Shown: in pieces, positions 9,989 through 22,542 of the stretch
Position numbering within the stretch: the first letter of the stretch is position 1
Layout: every line of letters starts with the position of its first letter
Assembly: GCA_932521035.1 (NCBI GenBank)
Contig: OW051495.1
Coordinates: 2,418,001 to 2,482,000 of the forward strand
Source of the DNA: Oscheius dolichura
Taxonomy: Eukaryota > Nematoda > Chromadorea > Rhabditida > Rhabditidae
Reading direction: 5' to 3'
Length of the DNA: 64,000 nt
Notes under the pieces: generated by a model
What the model was told of the DNA's origin: nothing
Databases searched by the model: none
Seen by the model: the letters and a program-made list of their open reading frames with translations, nothing else
Made by a program: the position numbers and the translations under genes

Positions 9989-10819
9989 TGGGAGTTGGCG
10001 GCTGGGGGAGAGAGTGAATCCGGCCGGCTGGAAAGGGAAATCGTCGAATCTCGGGCGCGGCTGATGGATTTTAATCTGATCAGATCCACGAGAAAGTGAA
10101 GATTTTTGTCTCCATTTGTGGATAAATTAGGAAAGAGAGGGGCACAAGACGAAGAGAAGATGGCTCCAGGCGGAGAAGGGGAGACAGTTCCGGGATACGA
10201 AGAGGGCGGAGGGCCGACGCTGCGGACACCTCGAGACCGAAGAGGAGATACAGCAGGGAGAAGGGAAATTGTCTGGAGATGCTTTGTGGAAACTTTTGCG
10301 AGGATTCTTTTCCGAAGGACGAGAAGGAGCTCAAGTAGAAGAAGGTTTGCTCCAGAGGAGAAATGGTCAAAACTATTTCGCAGGTTTTGGAAAGAAACGA
10401 GGATCGACTCCCGAGCTTCCAGGGGTGGGAGACGGTTGCCAATGGATTTTCTAGTGTGACGATTAATGTTTATTGACTACAGAACATCAGCAGAGAATCT
10501 AGAATAAGGGTCAGATTGAAGAAGAGGAGGCGATCTCGCTGGCTGAGCAGAGTTCTTGAGGGTTGCCCCGCTCGTAGTTGATCCCTACTGTAGTACCAAT
10601 CAGCCAAAATGTGCAGATTCCCTGCTTAATAGGAAAAGCGTGCGATTTGGCGTCGTACGCTTCGGTCAGTTAAGTAGGTTACATGTATCGAATCTTTTCG
10701 AACAGTTTGGCAGCAGACGGCTTTTCGAAGCAGGCCAGCCGATAAAACAGGCGAATCTAAAACAGACGAAGATGTGACAGATGCTCGGAACAGAAAATCT
10801 GCAAAAGAGACGAGTTTTT
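9989..10819. other. Purine-rich stretch without a supported gene
   Basis: Several open frames overlap on both strands (for example 10080-10442 minus, 10106-10459 plus), mostly Arg/Glu/Gly or Ser/Leu rich as expected from purine-rich DNA. One plus frame (LEREIVESRARLMDFN; LSGDALWKLLRGFF) could be coding, but I could not assemble a consistent model. The promoter of the Cys-rich gene should lie near 9990-10100. Confidence 0.35.
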
Positions 10820-10821
10820 TT

Positions 10822-11498
10822 AATGGACTTTTTGGAAGATATTGAGCAGTGTACCGAAAACCAGCTCCGGGTCAAACTTTCCATCGATGGACACAGCCAC
10901 ATCTTGATACTTGGTTAGAAACTGCATAATCGTGGAGCGCACTCGTTGAAGAGATGAGGCGTCGTTGGCGTCCTTGTCCACATTTACTGCTGTCTAAAAT
11001 TTGTTTCTTGGCTATGGTGGTGCCCGTATCGGGGCTGTAAATGGAGCCGGGCTGGCTTCGGTTGCCATCCGGGCTGAGTGGGATGGGTATTTTCAAAGAC
11101 ATCTCCCGGGTATTCCATCCAGCCCGACTTCCCATACAAGTAAAACTAGTCCAAAGGTTGGGGGCCGACTCACCGGCCCTTTTATTTGAAGTAGATCTTC
11201 AAATCGATTGCAACCGTTACTGTGTAAGTCGACTCGTCCGGGTTTGAGCAAGTTGATCAGCCGTAAGTTTTGTTCTCGGCTCAATTGGGTCGAGAGGAGC
11301 AGTTTCTGCCCACCACGACTTTGACATTTCGGTTGGTTCGGACGAACTCGTTCATATCCCGGCAGGTCTGCTGCAGGCGGGCGTAACTCGTCCATTCGAA
11401 CTGAAACAGAAGACTAATCCAGGGAACAACAAGGCAACCTTTGTGATTATTTGTTCCCGAAGACTCTGAGGAATTTGAAGAAGAGGAAACGTCGCCAT
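10822..11498 (-). CDS. F-box-like protein, exon structure partly unresolved
   Basis: The first exon (11498-11439) reads MATFPLLQIPQSLREQIITK and joins in phase across a 38-base intron to FEWTSYARLQQTCRDMNEFV (from 11400). Together they resemble the second and third helices of an F-box. Later segments that look coding are LSREQNLRLINLLKPGRV, FEDLLQIKGP with a GTGAGT donor near 11175, optionally FYLYGKSGWMEYPGDVFEN, and a last exon TAVNVDKDANDASSLQRVRS to IFQKVH and stop near 10822. The frame change after RTNRNV is not resolved. Probably a ubiquitin-ligase adaptor, related in kind to the gene at 4456. Confidence 0.45.
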
Positions 11499-13104
11499 GA
11501 GCCGAATTGTCGTCCAACACGGCAGGTGCTCCGTATTTGGACAGAGGTACAAGGCGAACGAGGTTTTCTTCTAGCTTCGCGTCTCCACGGCAGTTGGCTC
11601 AACCTGAATCCGATCTCGAGGTGGAGATCCAACTCAAATCAATCCGGCCCGGCAGTTCGTCGATCCTCCCGTAAAGTCTCGGCTGGGCATTCCTCTGCCA
11701 CACATCTGCCCTGCCCAAATTTTTTTTTTGGGTACGAAAGAAGAGGTTCCATGGAGTCCCTCTGAAATTATCGCAATATTAGCCGAGATCCCAGTCCATC
11801 ACCCCCTGACTCATTCTGATGAAACTTCAAAAAACGGGGGAGCTGTTCCCCCGACACACACAAGAGATCCTAATTTGTATTTTGACGCACGTCATCATCG
11901 CAATGTGACCCGTCTCCCCCTCTCCCACGGATAACGACGTACAAACATTATAACCGGCTTTGACGAGGAGGACGGGCCCGAATTATATAGAAACAGCTGC
12001 CTGGGGGCATCCCCATCCCCTTTCCCCAGGGAGTAACTGTTATCCCCCCACCCGGCCTGGCTAGTTGGGTAAACAGCTGGGGGTTGTACCCGGCCGGCCG
12101 GCCGCCGCTGCCCCCCTTCCCGTCGTCGGGCGGGGGGAAGGCGTGGTCTTAGCCGCCCCGGCCGGCCGCGGCTGCTGATGCCACCACCGCCGAGACCTGG
12201 TCCGAGGCCACAGCTTGTCCGTCTCCTGGCTGCTCTGCTTAATCTATTCTTATTGGTAGGTGTCTTTTGACCTGGAAGGGGCCGGCGACGGGAGGATTAG
12301 AGGAAGCCGGGGGGCGACGGGAAGTCGATTAATTTACGCTCTATCCCGCCCGAGCCGATACACGCCGGCCGGCCGCGGGGGAGAGAGACTCTCTCTCTCT
12401 CTAAACAACAACACACACGAGTTATTCTAGACCGCCCTTTAAATTGGGAGAAATCGACAGGAGAGAGGCCAAATTGAGGCGGGAAGGAAGTAATCCGGGG
12501 AAAGGGGAGAGGACCACTATTCCCTCGGGGGGATCCACCCTGGCGGGGTAATTTTAAGGGGAGAACAATCAAATCAACACTTTCTAAACAATTTAAAGAC
12601 TCCTTTACACGATAAAGTAAGTCCGCTCCAAAACAACTCGAATTCAAAACATTTTAAATCGGGTTCTTTCCCGTCATCCCTTTTTTATTGCCATTTCTCA
12701 TGGAATACACTATTTTTGCCCATTTTTTCGTGTTTCTGCTTATTTTTTAGTGAAAATGTATCTTGCAGATCGTTCTCCACTATCAGGATAACCTAAATTT
12801 GGTAAAAATACAGTAAACCGCTTAAAAACCGATTCAAATGAAGTGCGGCGCGATCGCGCGCCATTTACAGCAATTGCCATTTTGCAGAAGTTTCAATGCT
12901 TCTTCTGAACCGTTCTTCTAATAATCCCTCATAAAAAAGCAAAAAAATGTCATTTAATTACGAAATACCATTGGTTACCATGACCTGCTCCCCTTTTTTT
13001 GGGTTCTCTGACTTCTTCCCGGGAGGACCTCATCCCTCTACCATAATTTGTGCCCCTTTCTCCAAATTTACAGCTCCCTCCCTACAGTAATCTCCCCTTT
13101 TCAG
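11499..13104. other. GC-rich non-coding stretch, probable promoter and 5' part of the next gene
   Basis: The stretch has long GC- and pyrimidine-rich runs (ggccggccggccgccg near 12090, CT repeats near 12390). It should hold the promoter and missing first exon of the four-segment membrane protein. A degenerate foldback arm (cccgtaaagtctcggctggg, 11668-11687) has a weak partner near 11781. A GC-rich palindrome lies at about 12847-12862. I see no convincing open frame. Confidence 0.35.
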
Positions 13105-15872
13105 ATATGTTCTACCATTTTGCTGTTCCTCGTCTTCCTGGCCGCGCTGAGTCCCCCGAAGTCGGACATCGCTCCTCAGCCGGTTAGCTCCTACCCCCAG
13201 GTATTGTCTCTTCCCCTCCTTTCCTAATTTTCACCTCCATTTCAGTACATAATAACCCTGTTATTAATCGGCTGTTTCGGTTGTTGTCTCCTGTTCGTCG
13301 CCTTCCTCGGCATCGTCTCCCTGCTCTTCTTCAACTCCTTTATGATTTCCCTGGTGAGTCTTCTCCCCAGTCACCGACTGTTTCTGACTGTTTCTCCCCC
13401 CGAAAAACGAGAGAAATCAATTCCAGCCCCCGTGGGAACTGGTATTCTCCCCCTGTTCTGTGTCACTAAAAACTCTCCCCTTCTCTCTCCGGGGGACAGT
13501 GTTTGCTGAGGAGGAGAATCTGGGCAAACAGCTGGGCCCCGGCCATATGAAAGTTGTATGTGTGTGTGTGCGGGGGTCACACTACGTCCTCTCTGTGTGG
13601 GCCATAAAGAGGACCATTATTTTTGGTGGGCTGTAAATCAGATGCAGGGCGGTATGGCCCGTTTTTTGGGGGCAGAATTATGCAATATTTGGCATCCTGT
13701 AGCTTATATAGCGGACCTATTACCTCAAAATTAGAATATCTACTCCAAAATTGCGATTTACAGTTCACAGGATGCTTTGGAATTTCGCGCGGCCGCACCC
13801 GTAAAATCTCGGCAGCTGGAGATTTCTTTATTTGCAGCTGCCAGATTCTTATTCCTCATCCTGCCGAGATTTTGCGCGTGCGGGTGCAAGGAACCGAACC
13901 AATAGGCTCATCTAGAATGTTTTTGGAGAAAATAAAATATATACAATATTTGGCGTGCTGTAACCGACCAGTAAGCCCTATTCTCCTCAAACATGTTCAT
14001 TATTGGCCTATTTCCTCTATAAATGAGCTGTATTGGTTCATTCCCGCTGTGCAGCCTCCGTTTGGCAGAATGTTTCGGGTCAATTATGTTAGCCGGGGGA
14101 TTAGATTGTTCTGTAGCTGCAGCCCCCTCCCGGGACTCGCTCGGAGCCCCCGCGCGCTTCCAAATTCAATTACACCGAAAAGGAACAGAAATAAGGGACC
14201 AAAAAAGGGGGAGGAAGCAATAAAATACATTAAATAGTCCCATACGGAAAGAGGAAGAGGCCAATTGACAGCTTTTTCCCTGAGCAGCCGGCCATTTCGT
14301 ATGCATTTGACGAGAGAGGTGGAGGGGGCACGGGGGTCAGCCACCCGGCCAGCAACAACATCGATTTGCTAGGGGGAAAAGGGGGAGAGAATGACACTTG
14401 AGGACAATGACAACTTATGCAGAGGGCACTATTCAAACCCGGGGGGCACTTCTGTGGGGAGAACTGGCCTCTGACCGGAGAAGGGGTTATTTTCTCGGAT
14501 TCCTGTGGCCTTTGCTCCTTTTTTGACAAATATCCCCTTTAAAATTGCCCAGAGACAGTCAAATTGATTCTAATTACTCCCCTTTCAAGTCATATTCCCT
14601 GCAGTTCAATTATCATAACACCCGTATAGTCACCCGGGTAGAGGGCAGTCGCAATCAGTTCTCTCCCGCGTCTCGGAAGTGAAAAACAGTCAACCGAGTG
14701 ATGACAGCGACATCGTACCGGGTGGAAAAGGAAAAACAAGGATCTTTACGGGTCAGGGACTTCCTGAGCTCCGTGTGACTTCTTCTGGTCGGAATTATTA
14801 GTGATACCCGGATAAAATCCACCGTATTAAGGTCTGAATACTAGAAGTTTACTTTGGAGCGGTTCAGGTTGGAGTTTACCATGTTTTTGCTCGTTTTTCA
14901 TCATTTACCGCCTAAAAATTGAGCTGGCTTTGCGTCCAAAGGAGAACATTTGATTTTAAGCACATTATAAGGTAGAATTTGGTCTGTTGTAGGGAATACG
15001 GCTGAGAATTCATTCTAGAAAAGCTACAAAGGGTACAAAATGGAGCCTTAGATCTCTGAACCCCAAATCGACCTGTCTGGTCAATTTCTCCCGAGTTTTC
15101 TGCCAATTTGCGCGATATTTCGTTCTATTCGGCTTTTTTATCCCGTGTATATTCTCTATTTTCAATATTTTGCCTTTTTTCTTTATTTACTCCCTCTTTC
15201 CACCCGTGCTCATCCAATAATTGTGCTCATTACTTTCCAGTCTCCCCTCGCTCCTCTCTGGTCCAATTGCCTTCCAAAATACCCATTTCCCCGTCGAAAA
15301 AATAGCCCCACACGTCAAGGCAACCAGAGAATCGCAAAACCGGTCCCCCAGCGGCGAGGAGATGACTGTAAATGGCCAACTTGCGGAATTTTACACCAAA
15401 TTGACTTGAAAAGAAAAAAAAATTGAATTTTATTGAAAAATATAAACTGATTTCAGCATGTCTTCGCCCAGGCCGCCTTGATTGGTGCTCAGTTTGTGGC
15501 GGTGGCCTTTACTATCACCGTGAGGAAGAGGGTCCACTACAAGGTGGAAGAGACTTGGAGAGCCAGGACCGTCTGTAGTGAAGGAGTCAAATGCCCGCCG
15601 TTGGAACGATTTCTGAATTCAGAAATGACACTTATTATCCTCTTTGGGGGATTCCTCCTTGTACAGGTTAGTTCATCCACAAATTGCGTTGTTAGGGAGG
15701 AAGGCGGCCGTTTCCTAGCTCCCTAGCAGAAATAATTTAAAATTAACGTAAGAAAAATAATGGGAACTTGCAGATCCTTCTACTGATTCTTAGCAGCTAC
15801 ATGGCTGAGAAGCGATCCTACGAAGAGCGCTACCCGTCGCTGATCCAAAAAACTGAAGATGACGACGAGTAG
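13105..15872 (+). CDS. Four-transmembrane (tetraspan-like) protein
   Basis: Four exons join in phase 0: 13105-13200, 13246-13353, 15457-15666, 15774-15872. The first is preceded by cccttttcag and has no ATG, so at least one upstream exon is missing. Hydrophobic segments: TM1 STILLFLVFLAALS, TM2 YIITLLLIGCFGCCLLFVAF, TM3 HVFAQAALIGAQFVAVAF, then a loop with two cysteines (RTVCSEGVKCPPL), TM4 MTLIILFGGFLLVQILLLIL and a short charged tail (SLIQKTEDDDE). The layout recalls tetraspanins, but the large loop is short and lacks the CCG motif, so I call it only tetraspan-like. The 2.1-kb intron 2 is far longer than usual here and holds a foldback element and a diverged 55-base direct repeat. Confidence 0.6.
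13679..14000. repeat. Diverged direct repeat flanking a foldback element
   Basis: The block beginning caatatttggcatcctgta (13683) recurs as caatatttggcgtgctgtaa (13949) with matching sequence for about 50 bases (cctatt..cctcaaa). One copy lies on each side of the foldback element at 13795-13881. Confidence 0.4.
13795..13881. repeat. Small foldback element, 87-88-bp class
   Basis: Arms are gcacccgtaaaatctcggca and tgccgagattttgcgcgtgc. It is in the 2.1-kb intron of the four-segment membrane protein gene. Confidence 0.85.
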
Positions 15873-16201
15873 CTGGCAGTTGTGTGTGTAATCGTTGTTG
15901 TTATTTTCTCTCACGGGTAACTTCATTGCCGGTTAGATATTGTCAAAACAAATGTCTACTATCTCTGCATTTCACTTTCGTCTGCTGCCAACTATTATAT
16001 TGTGCCTTGCAAACAGGGTGTCTATCCCTTTGCTCATTCATTCCCTGTGATTATATGATATTAAAAGATCACAAATTGAAACTGGTTTAAAAGATAAGCA
16101 TAAATTGGTAATAAAGATCTTTCTCTTTGCTAAAATAATGAAAATTTATTAAAAATAAGACATAAGTTATGAAGAAAAATGATACCGGTTTAGTTTGACA
16201 T
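15873..16201. other. Convergent 3' region
   Basis: AT-rich sequence between two converging genes. AATAAA-like signals occur in the plus direction near 16110 (ggtaataaagatc). No further feature. Confidence 0.4.
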
Positions 16202-17777
16202 TTAATCGACTAAATACTGCATGTAGATATTCTTAAGATCCTCGGACTCGAAAGTAGGCATCGGATTGACTTTTACAACTTCATCAAAGCCTTCTTCTCT
16301 TGATGGAGCCTGTAACATTTACATATAAATCTGAATAAAGGAAACATACCACAAAGTTCTTCTGAAACATCCTCAAGACCATTATGCTCACTTCATTCTG
16401 ACGCTTCGCCGTGAGGGAACGATATCTGATGTTATGTCGAGCTTGATCAAGGTGGCAGATTATTTCAAAGCAGCGACACTTTACCTTCATTTCTTTAGCC
16501 AATTCAATGTAACGTTTTCTAGAAGAAGACCATTAGATTCTTTTAAATAAGTAAAAAGAGTACCTAGAATCGATGTCAGGGTTGGTATTGTCCACCACAA
16601 CGCTTTTTCCATTCTTCAGATGATTTCGGGCAACTGCGATACACTTTTGCCATGTTCCCAATTCATCTCTAAACATCGGACACATTTATAGACAAATAGG
16701 ATCAAAACCTGCTTACTATGGCGTAACCGTGATCTTCGGAAAGTTTCTTCGCGAAGGTTGATTTACCTGAGCCGGGGAAGCCGCACATTACCATTAGCTC
16801 TGGATCCTCCAGCGGTAGTTTTGTATCTAAAAGCATAAAAAATAAAAACAGAAGCAGTATACCTGGAATCAAATGAGCTATGTTAGCTTCAAATAACTTT
16901 TTCGGCTCAAATGTTGGTGGTCCCCATGGTTCTTCTTCTGTTTTACTTCCCAAAAAGAATTGTTCTGGTGTTTTAAATGCCAATCCTAAGTTGTGTGCAA
17001 AATATCTATCAGCTGTGGAATGATCCTTTTTTGCACGATTCTGAAACAAAGGAGTTAAAGCATGAAACGTGATCTACTATGGTCTTATGTCTTCCAGCGG
17101 CATCGCCAACATACAAACTCTCTTCTTTATCTAGTTTCACGTCGTCATTTCGCTCTTGGAGAGCACGCCACATGCCTGTAGACGGTTTTCTATTCTCTCC
17201 ATCTCCAACTGACAAGAAAACCTAAAGAAACGGAATAAACAGTTTAGGATTACCAACGTACTTGCATAGGAATGCCGATCTTCGCAACGATCCGCTGTAC
17301 TTTTTGCTTGAACCCATTTTTATCGACTTTTCCTTGCTATAAATGATTTTTATTCGCCTGAAACAAATAAAGCCCACCTGAAGGCCTCTTTGGTTGCTGA
17401 ATATTACAATTTTATAGCCTTTGTTATAATATTCTTTTATCTTCTTTGGTATATCGTCATAGAGAAGCTTCCAATCATTAGTGTCTCTGGGAAAGACCTT
17501 CCCAGACTTCGTTGTGATTAATGTGCCATCTAAACATAGAGAAAACAGATTGAAAACTTCAAAAAGCACATACCCATATCGAAGGCTACAACCTTTGGAC
17601 GACTCTCACATCCTTCTGTTGTGTATATCCATAAATCATTGGTTTCGTTAGCATCCCAGTGTCCTTTTGTTTTTTCTTCAATAAATACTAAAAAAATAGC
17701 TAAATAAAGCAAGACCCCATTCATTTACACTGTGCGGTGGAATTTATTTTTGTCGAACCATCAGCTGATCTTTTCAT
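16202..17777 (-). CDS. PNKP: Polynucleotide kinase 3'-phosphatase (PNKP), FHA-less form
   Basis: Processes DNA strand-break ends by removing 3'-phosphate and phosphorylating 5'-hydroxyl, in single-strand break repair and end joining. Start ATG 17777 ([13 protein letters not shown]). HAD-type phosphatase: [16 protein letters not shown] (catalytic Asp pair DMDGT), [22 protein letters not shown]. Kinase: [20 protein letters not shown] (P-loop), [10 protein letters not shown], then the lid region [18 protein letters not shown]. The protein ends at YMQYLVD, about 400 residues. The N-terminal FHA domain of the vertebrate enzyme is absent: only about 40 residues precede the phosphatase. The first exon joins through TGTAAATG. 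It is third of three closely spaced minus-strand genes, with TTTCAG about 35 bases before the ATG. Confidence 0.92.
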
Positions 17778-17945
17778 TATGAAAAACTATTTGAATCTTC
17801 TGTACACCTGAAACATAATTTAGTGGTTAAAAGCTTGCATATGAGTTTGTTAGAAAGTAAATTTAGCTAGATGACTAGGAGATAGTTCTAAATCGTAAGC
17901 CTAGAGTTTATTCTGTAAAAGGAACAATAAAGATTCATATATAGA

Positions 17946-18401
17946 TTATTTTTTTGCACCACGCAAGGTAGCCCTCTTTCCTTGTCCAATAGGTGGACGA
18001 ACAACTTTTCCTCTCATCATTTTAAGTTCATCTTGTACCTAAAAGGAGAAAATTAGAGAAATAAATTTCAGTACCTGACGGAAAACAACATGGTCATCAA
18101 AGAAGAGACCATGAAAACGAAGCATTTTTGTGAGATAGTGAAACATAGGTAAATTTGGATAATATTTAGGGGAAAGCTGATCTCGTTGCTCGTACGGTTC
18201 CATAGACATTACTCGAACAATCTGAAAAGTATGAAATATTTAGAACAATAAACAACAAACCTTTTGACTCCTACTATTAGAAGGTATAACCACTTCGCCA
18301 AAAATTCTGTTGCTCAATCTAGCCATTCTTTTTCCGAGAGGTGTTGCTTCGCTGATTCCTCTTCCTGCATGGACTATTCTAGAGGCAGCCAACCTCGACA
18401 T
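17946..18401 (-). CDS. MRPS33: Mitochondrial small ribosomal subunit protein mS33 (MRPS33)
   Basis: Component of the mitochondrial 28S subunit. Three exons give about 114 residues: MARLSNRIFGEVVIPSNSRS (the conserved LSxRxFGEV..PxNSxS core), then YYPNLPMFHYLTKMLRFHGL and FFDDHVVFRQ, then a basic tail ELKMMRGKVVRPPIGQGKRA. Length and motif order match the family. The start at 18401 is directly preceded by GTTCAGA, a trans-splice acceptor pattern. The gene lies 168 bases after RNASEH2B and 168 before PNKP on the same strand, consistent with an operon. Confidence 0.85.
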
Positions 18402-18569
18402 TCTGAACGACATTATACAACAATTATATATTGCACAAGTATTCGAAAGAGCATAACAATAATGATCAAAGAGAGAGCAAATCGAAAATCCGTTTATTTA
18501 CCCGGAGAGTGGAGATTTGAGGTGGGGAAAGTAACCGTAGCGTCGTTTACACGTTTGTGAAGTTGTAGC

Positions 18570-19796
18570 TTATTTCTTCGTGAAGAAGCTGTTGATGGAT
18601 TTCGTTCCTTTACTAGCTTGGGCAAGCTGCTTCTTCACAACCGATTCCTTCAGTTTCTGTAGAAAACAATGTACAACTTTGATCAACTTCGGATTTTTGT
18701 GGGAAGCATTCTCTCATACATTTAGAGTTTTTATATCAAACTCACCTTCGCTGCAGGCTTGTCTTGTATAACTTCCATTTGAGTTTTTCTCTTGTAGACC
18801 TCAACCTTTTCTTCTGCAACAACTGCTTCTTTGATTTGAAGGAATTTTTTAGCCTCTTCAATAATTTCTTCAGGGAGATAATCTTGTAGCATGCCGAAAC
18901 AGTATCTGTTCAGCACCTCTTCTAAAATGTTATTTTTTGGCTTTTTTTCCAATGTTCCTCTTATCCGTGAATCTTTAGATAAGATTTATAAACGAACCGT
19001 CTTCAACAATAGCTTTATGAATTGATTCCTCGGCGAGAAGAGCCGTTTTTATCCTTTCCAGCCTAGTTCCAATCCAAAGAAGAGCTTCCTCTTGATTGTA
19101 GCGATAAACAGTTGTATCACAAATGTCTGAAGTCAAGTTTTGTAGTTTGACCAAGTTCAGCTCGCTCGTCCCCTTCCCTTTTCAGCTCGTTCAAATCTTT
19201 TCCTTTTGTTCATTTACCTTTCTGTTCTGCGATTTTTATCAGATTTCCAAGTAATTGCTTATTTTCTTTCAAAATTTCTATTGCAGAATGTTCACTATCA
19301 GATATAATTTCATCCAATTCTAGAAACTTATTCTAAAAGGAAATATTGCTTTGGGGGATTTCAGATCGACCTGAGATCGTAAAAAGTATGGAAGGGCCAA
19401 GAAAAGAGGATGTACGGGTGAATACATCCGAACGGAGCCATCTTCAATGATATCTTCACCGTAGAACCAACTACGATGAGATAATCCTGATTGAACAACC
19501 TGGAACTATTTTTCTAAGGGGTTGTATTACTATACCTCAAGGCAAACATCGTCGCTAACGACATAAAGGGCTGGGATCCCACTTCTTGGGTTAGGGAGTC
19601 GGAAAACTGGAAGAGAAATGCTACTTTCTGTAAAAAAATCTTCTGGTCAGGGCAACCTTGAAACATTACTGGGAGCAATGACGACTTTTACATTTTTAGC
19701 ACTATCCGAATACGGCATTTTAGTGTCAACTGGCGATCCGTCTAGGGAAACAGATTCTCCTTCGCTACGCGGAGACGAGGATCGTGTACAAACCAT
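18570..19796 (-). CDS. RNASEH2B: Ribonuclease H2 subunit B
   Basis: Accessory subunit of the RNase H2 complex, which removes ribonucleotides from DNA. Start ATG 19796 (MVCTRSSSPRSEGES). Recognisable parts: VFRLPNPRSGIPALYVVSD, then SHRSWFYGEDIIEDGSVRMY followed by SPVHPLFLALPYFL (the typical RSWF..PVDPLFL..P block), a helical middle with YRYNQEEALLWIGTRLERIK, YCFGMLQDYLPEEIIEEAKK, and a C-terminal PIP-box-like KGTKSINSFFTKK that would bind PCNA. About 310 residues. The first intron is 33 bases and ends at ACAGAAAG by frame. ATTCAG precedes the ATG by four bases. Confidence 0.85.
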
Positions 19797-20150
19797 TTCA
19801 CTGAATTCGATGTGCTTACAGCGATGATTTCGTGCGACTTATGGTGGATGGACCACAAATTGCTCATCTCTAATTGAGGAAACTTGTAGTGCGACAACTA
19901 ATGGAACCATTTTACAAATGAAGAATAATCATATATTTATTACTTTTAATTGAATGAAAATATTTGAAATATATGGAAAACCCCCAGACAGTCCAATATA
20001 CAAAAAAAACGAATAAACTATCGACACTAAAAGTGATACAATCGAGTTGTAAAACGTACGGTAGGTTCTGCCTCATTCTTTTATAAACTGATTTGTCAAA
20101 GAAATGTACAAGGGCAACTGCCGATTAATCAAAATATTGGAAGTATACAT
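19797..20150. other. Intercistronic gap, SRP54 to RNASEH2B
   Basis: 354 bases between two minus-strand genes. An AT-rich stretch follows the SRP54 stop, and an acceptor-like AATTCAG occurs just before the RNASEH2B start. No open frame. Confidence 0.4.

Positions 20151-22542
<2,392 letters not shown>

Noticed and set aside
9753-10459. Overlapping plus-strand ORFs as a separate gene
   Set aside because: The first part overlaps the verified exons 1-2 of the Cys-rich gene on the other strand; the rest is purine-rich with no consistent splice model.
11666-11797. Possible decayed foldback copy
   Set aside because: The left arm is fair but the partner is about 115 bases away and keeps only agccgagatc, outside both length classes.
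13623-14237. 204-codon plus-strand ORF
   Set aside because: It lies in the 2.1-kb intron of the tetraspan-like gene and passes through a foldback element and a direct repeat; no protein similarity.
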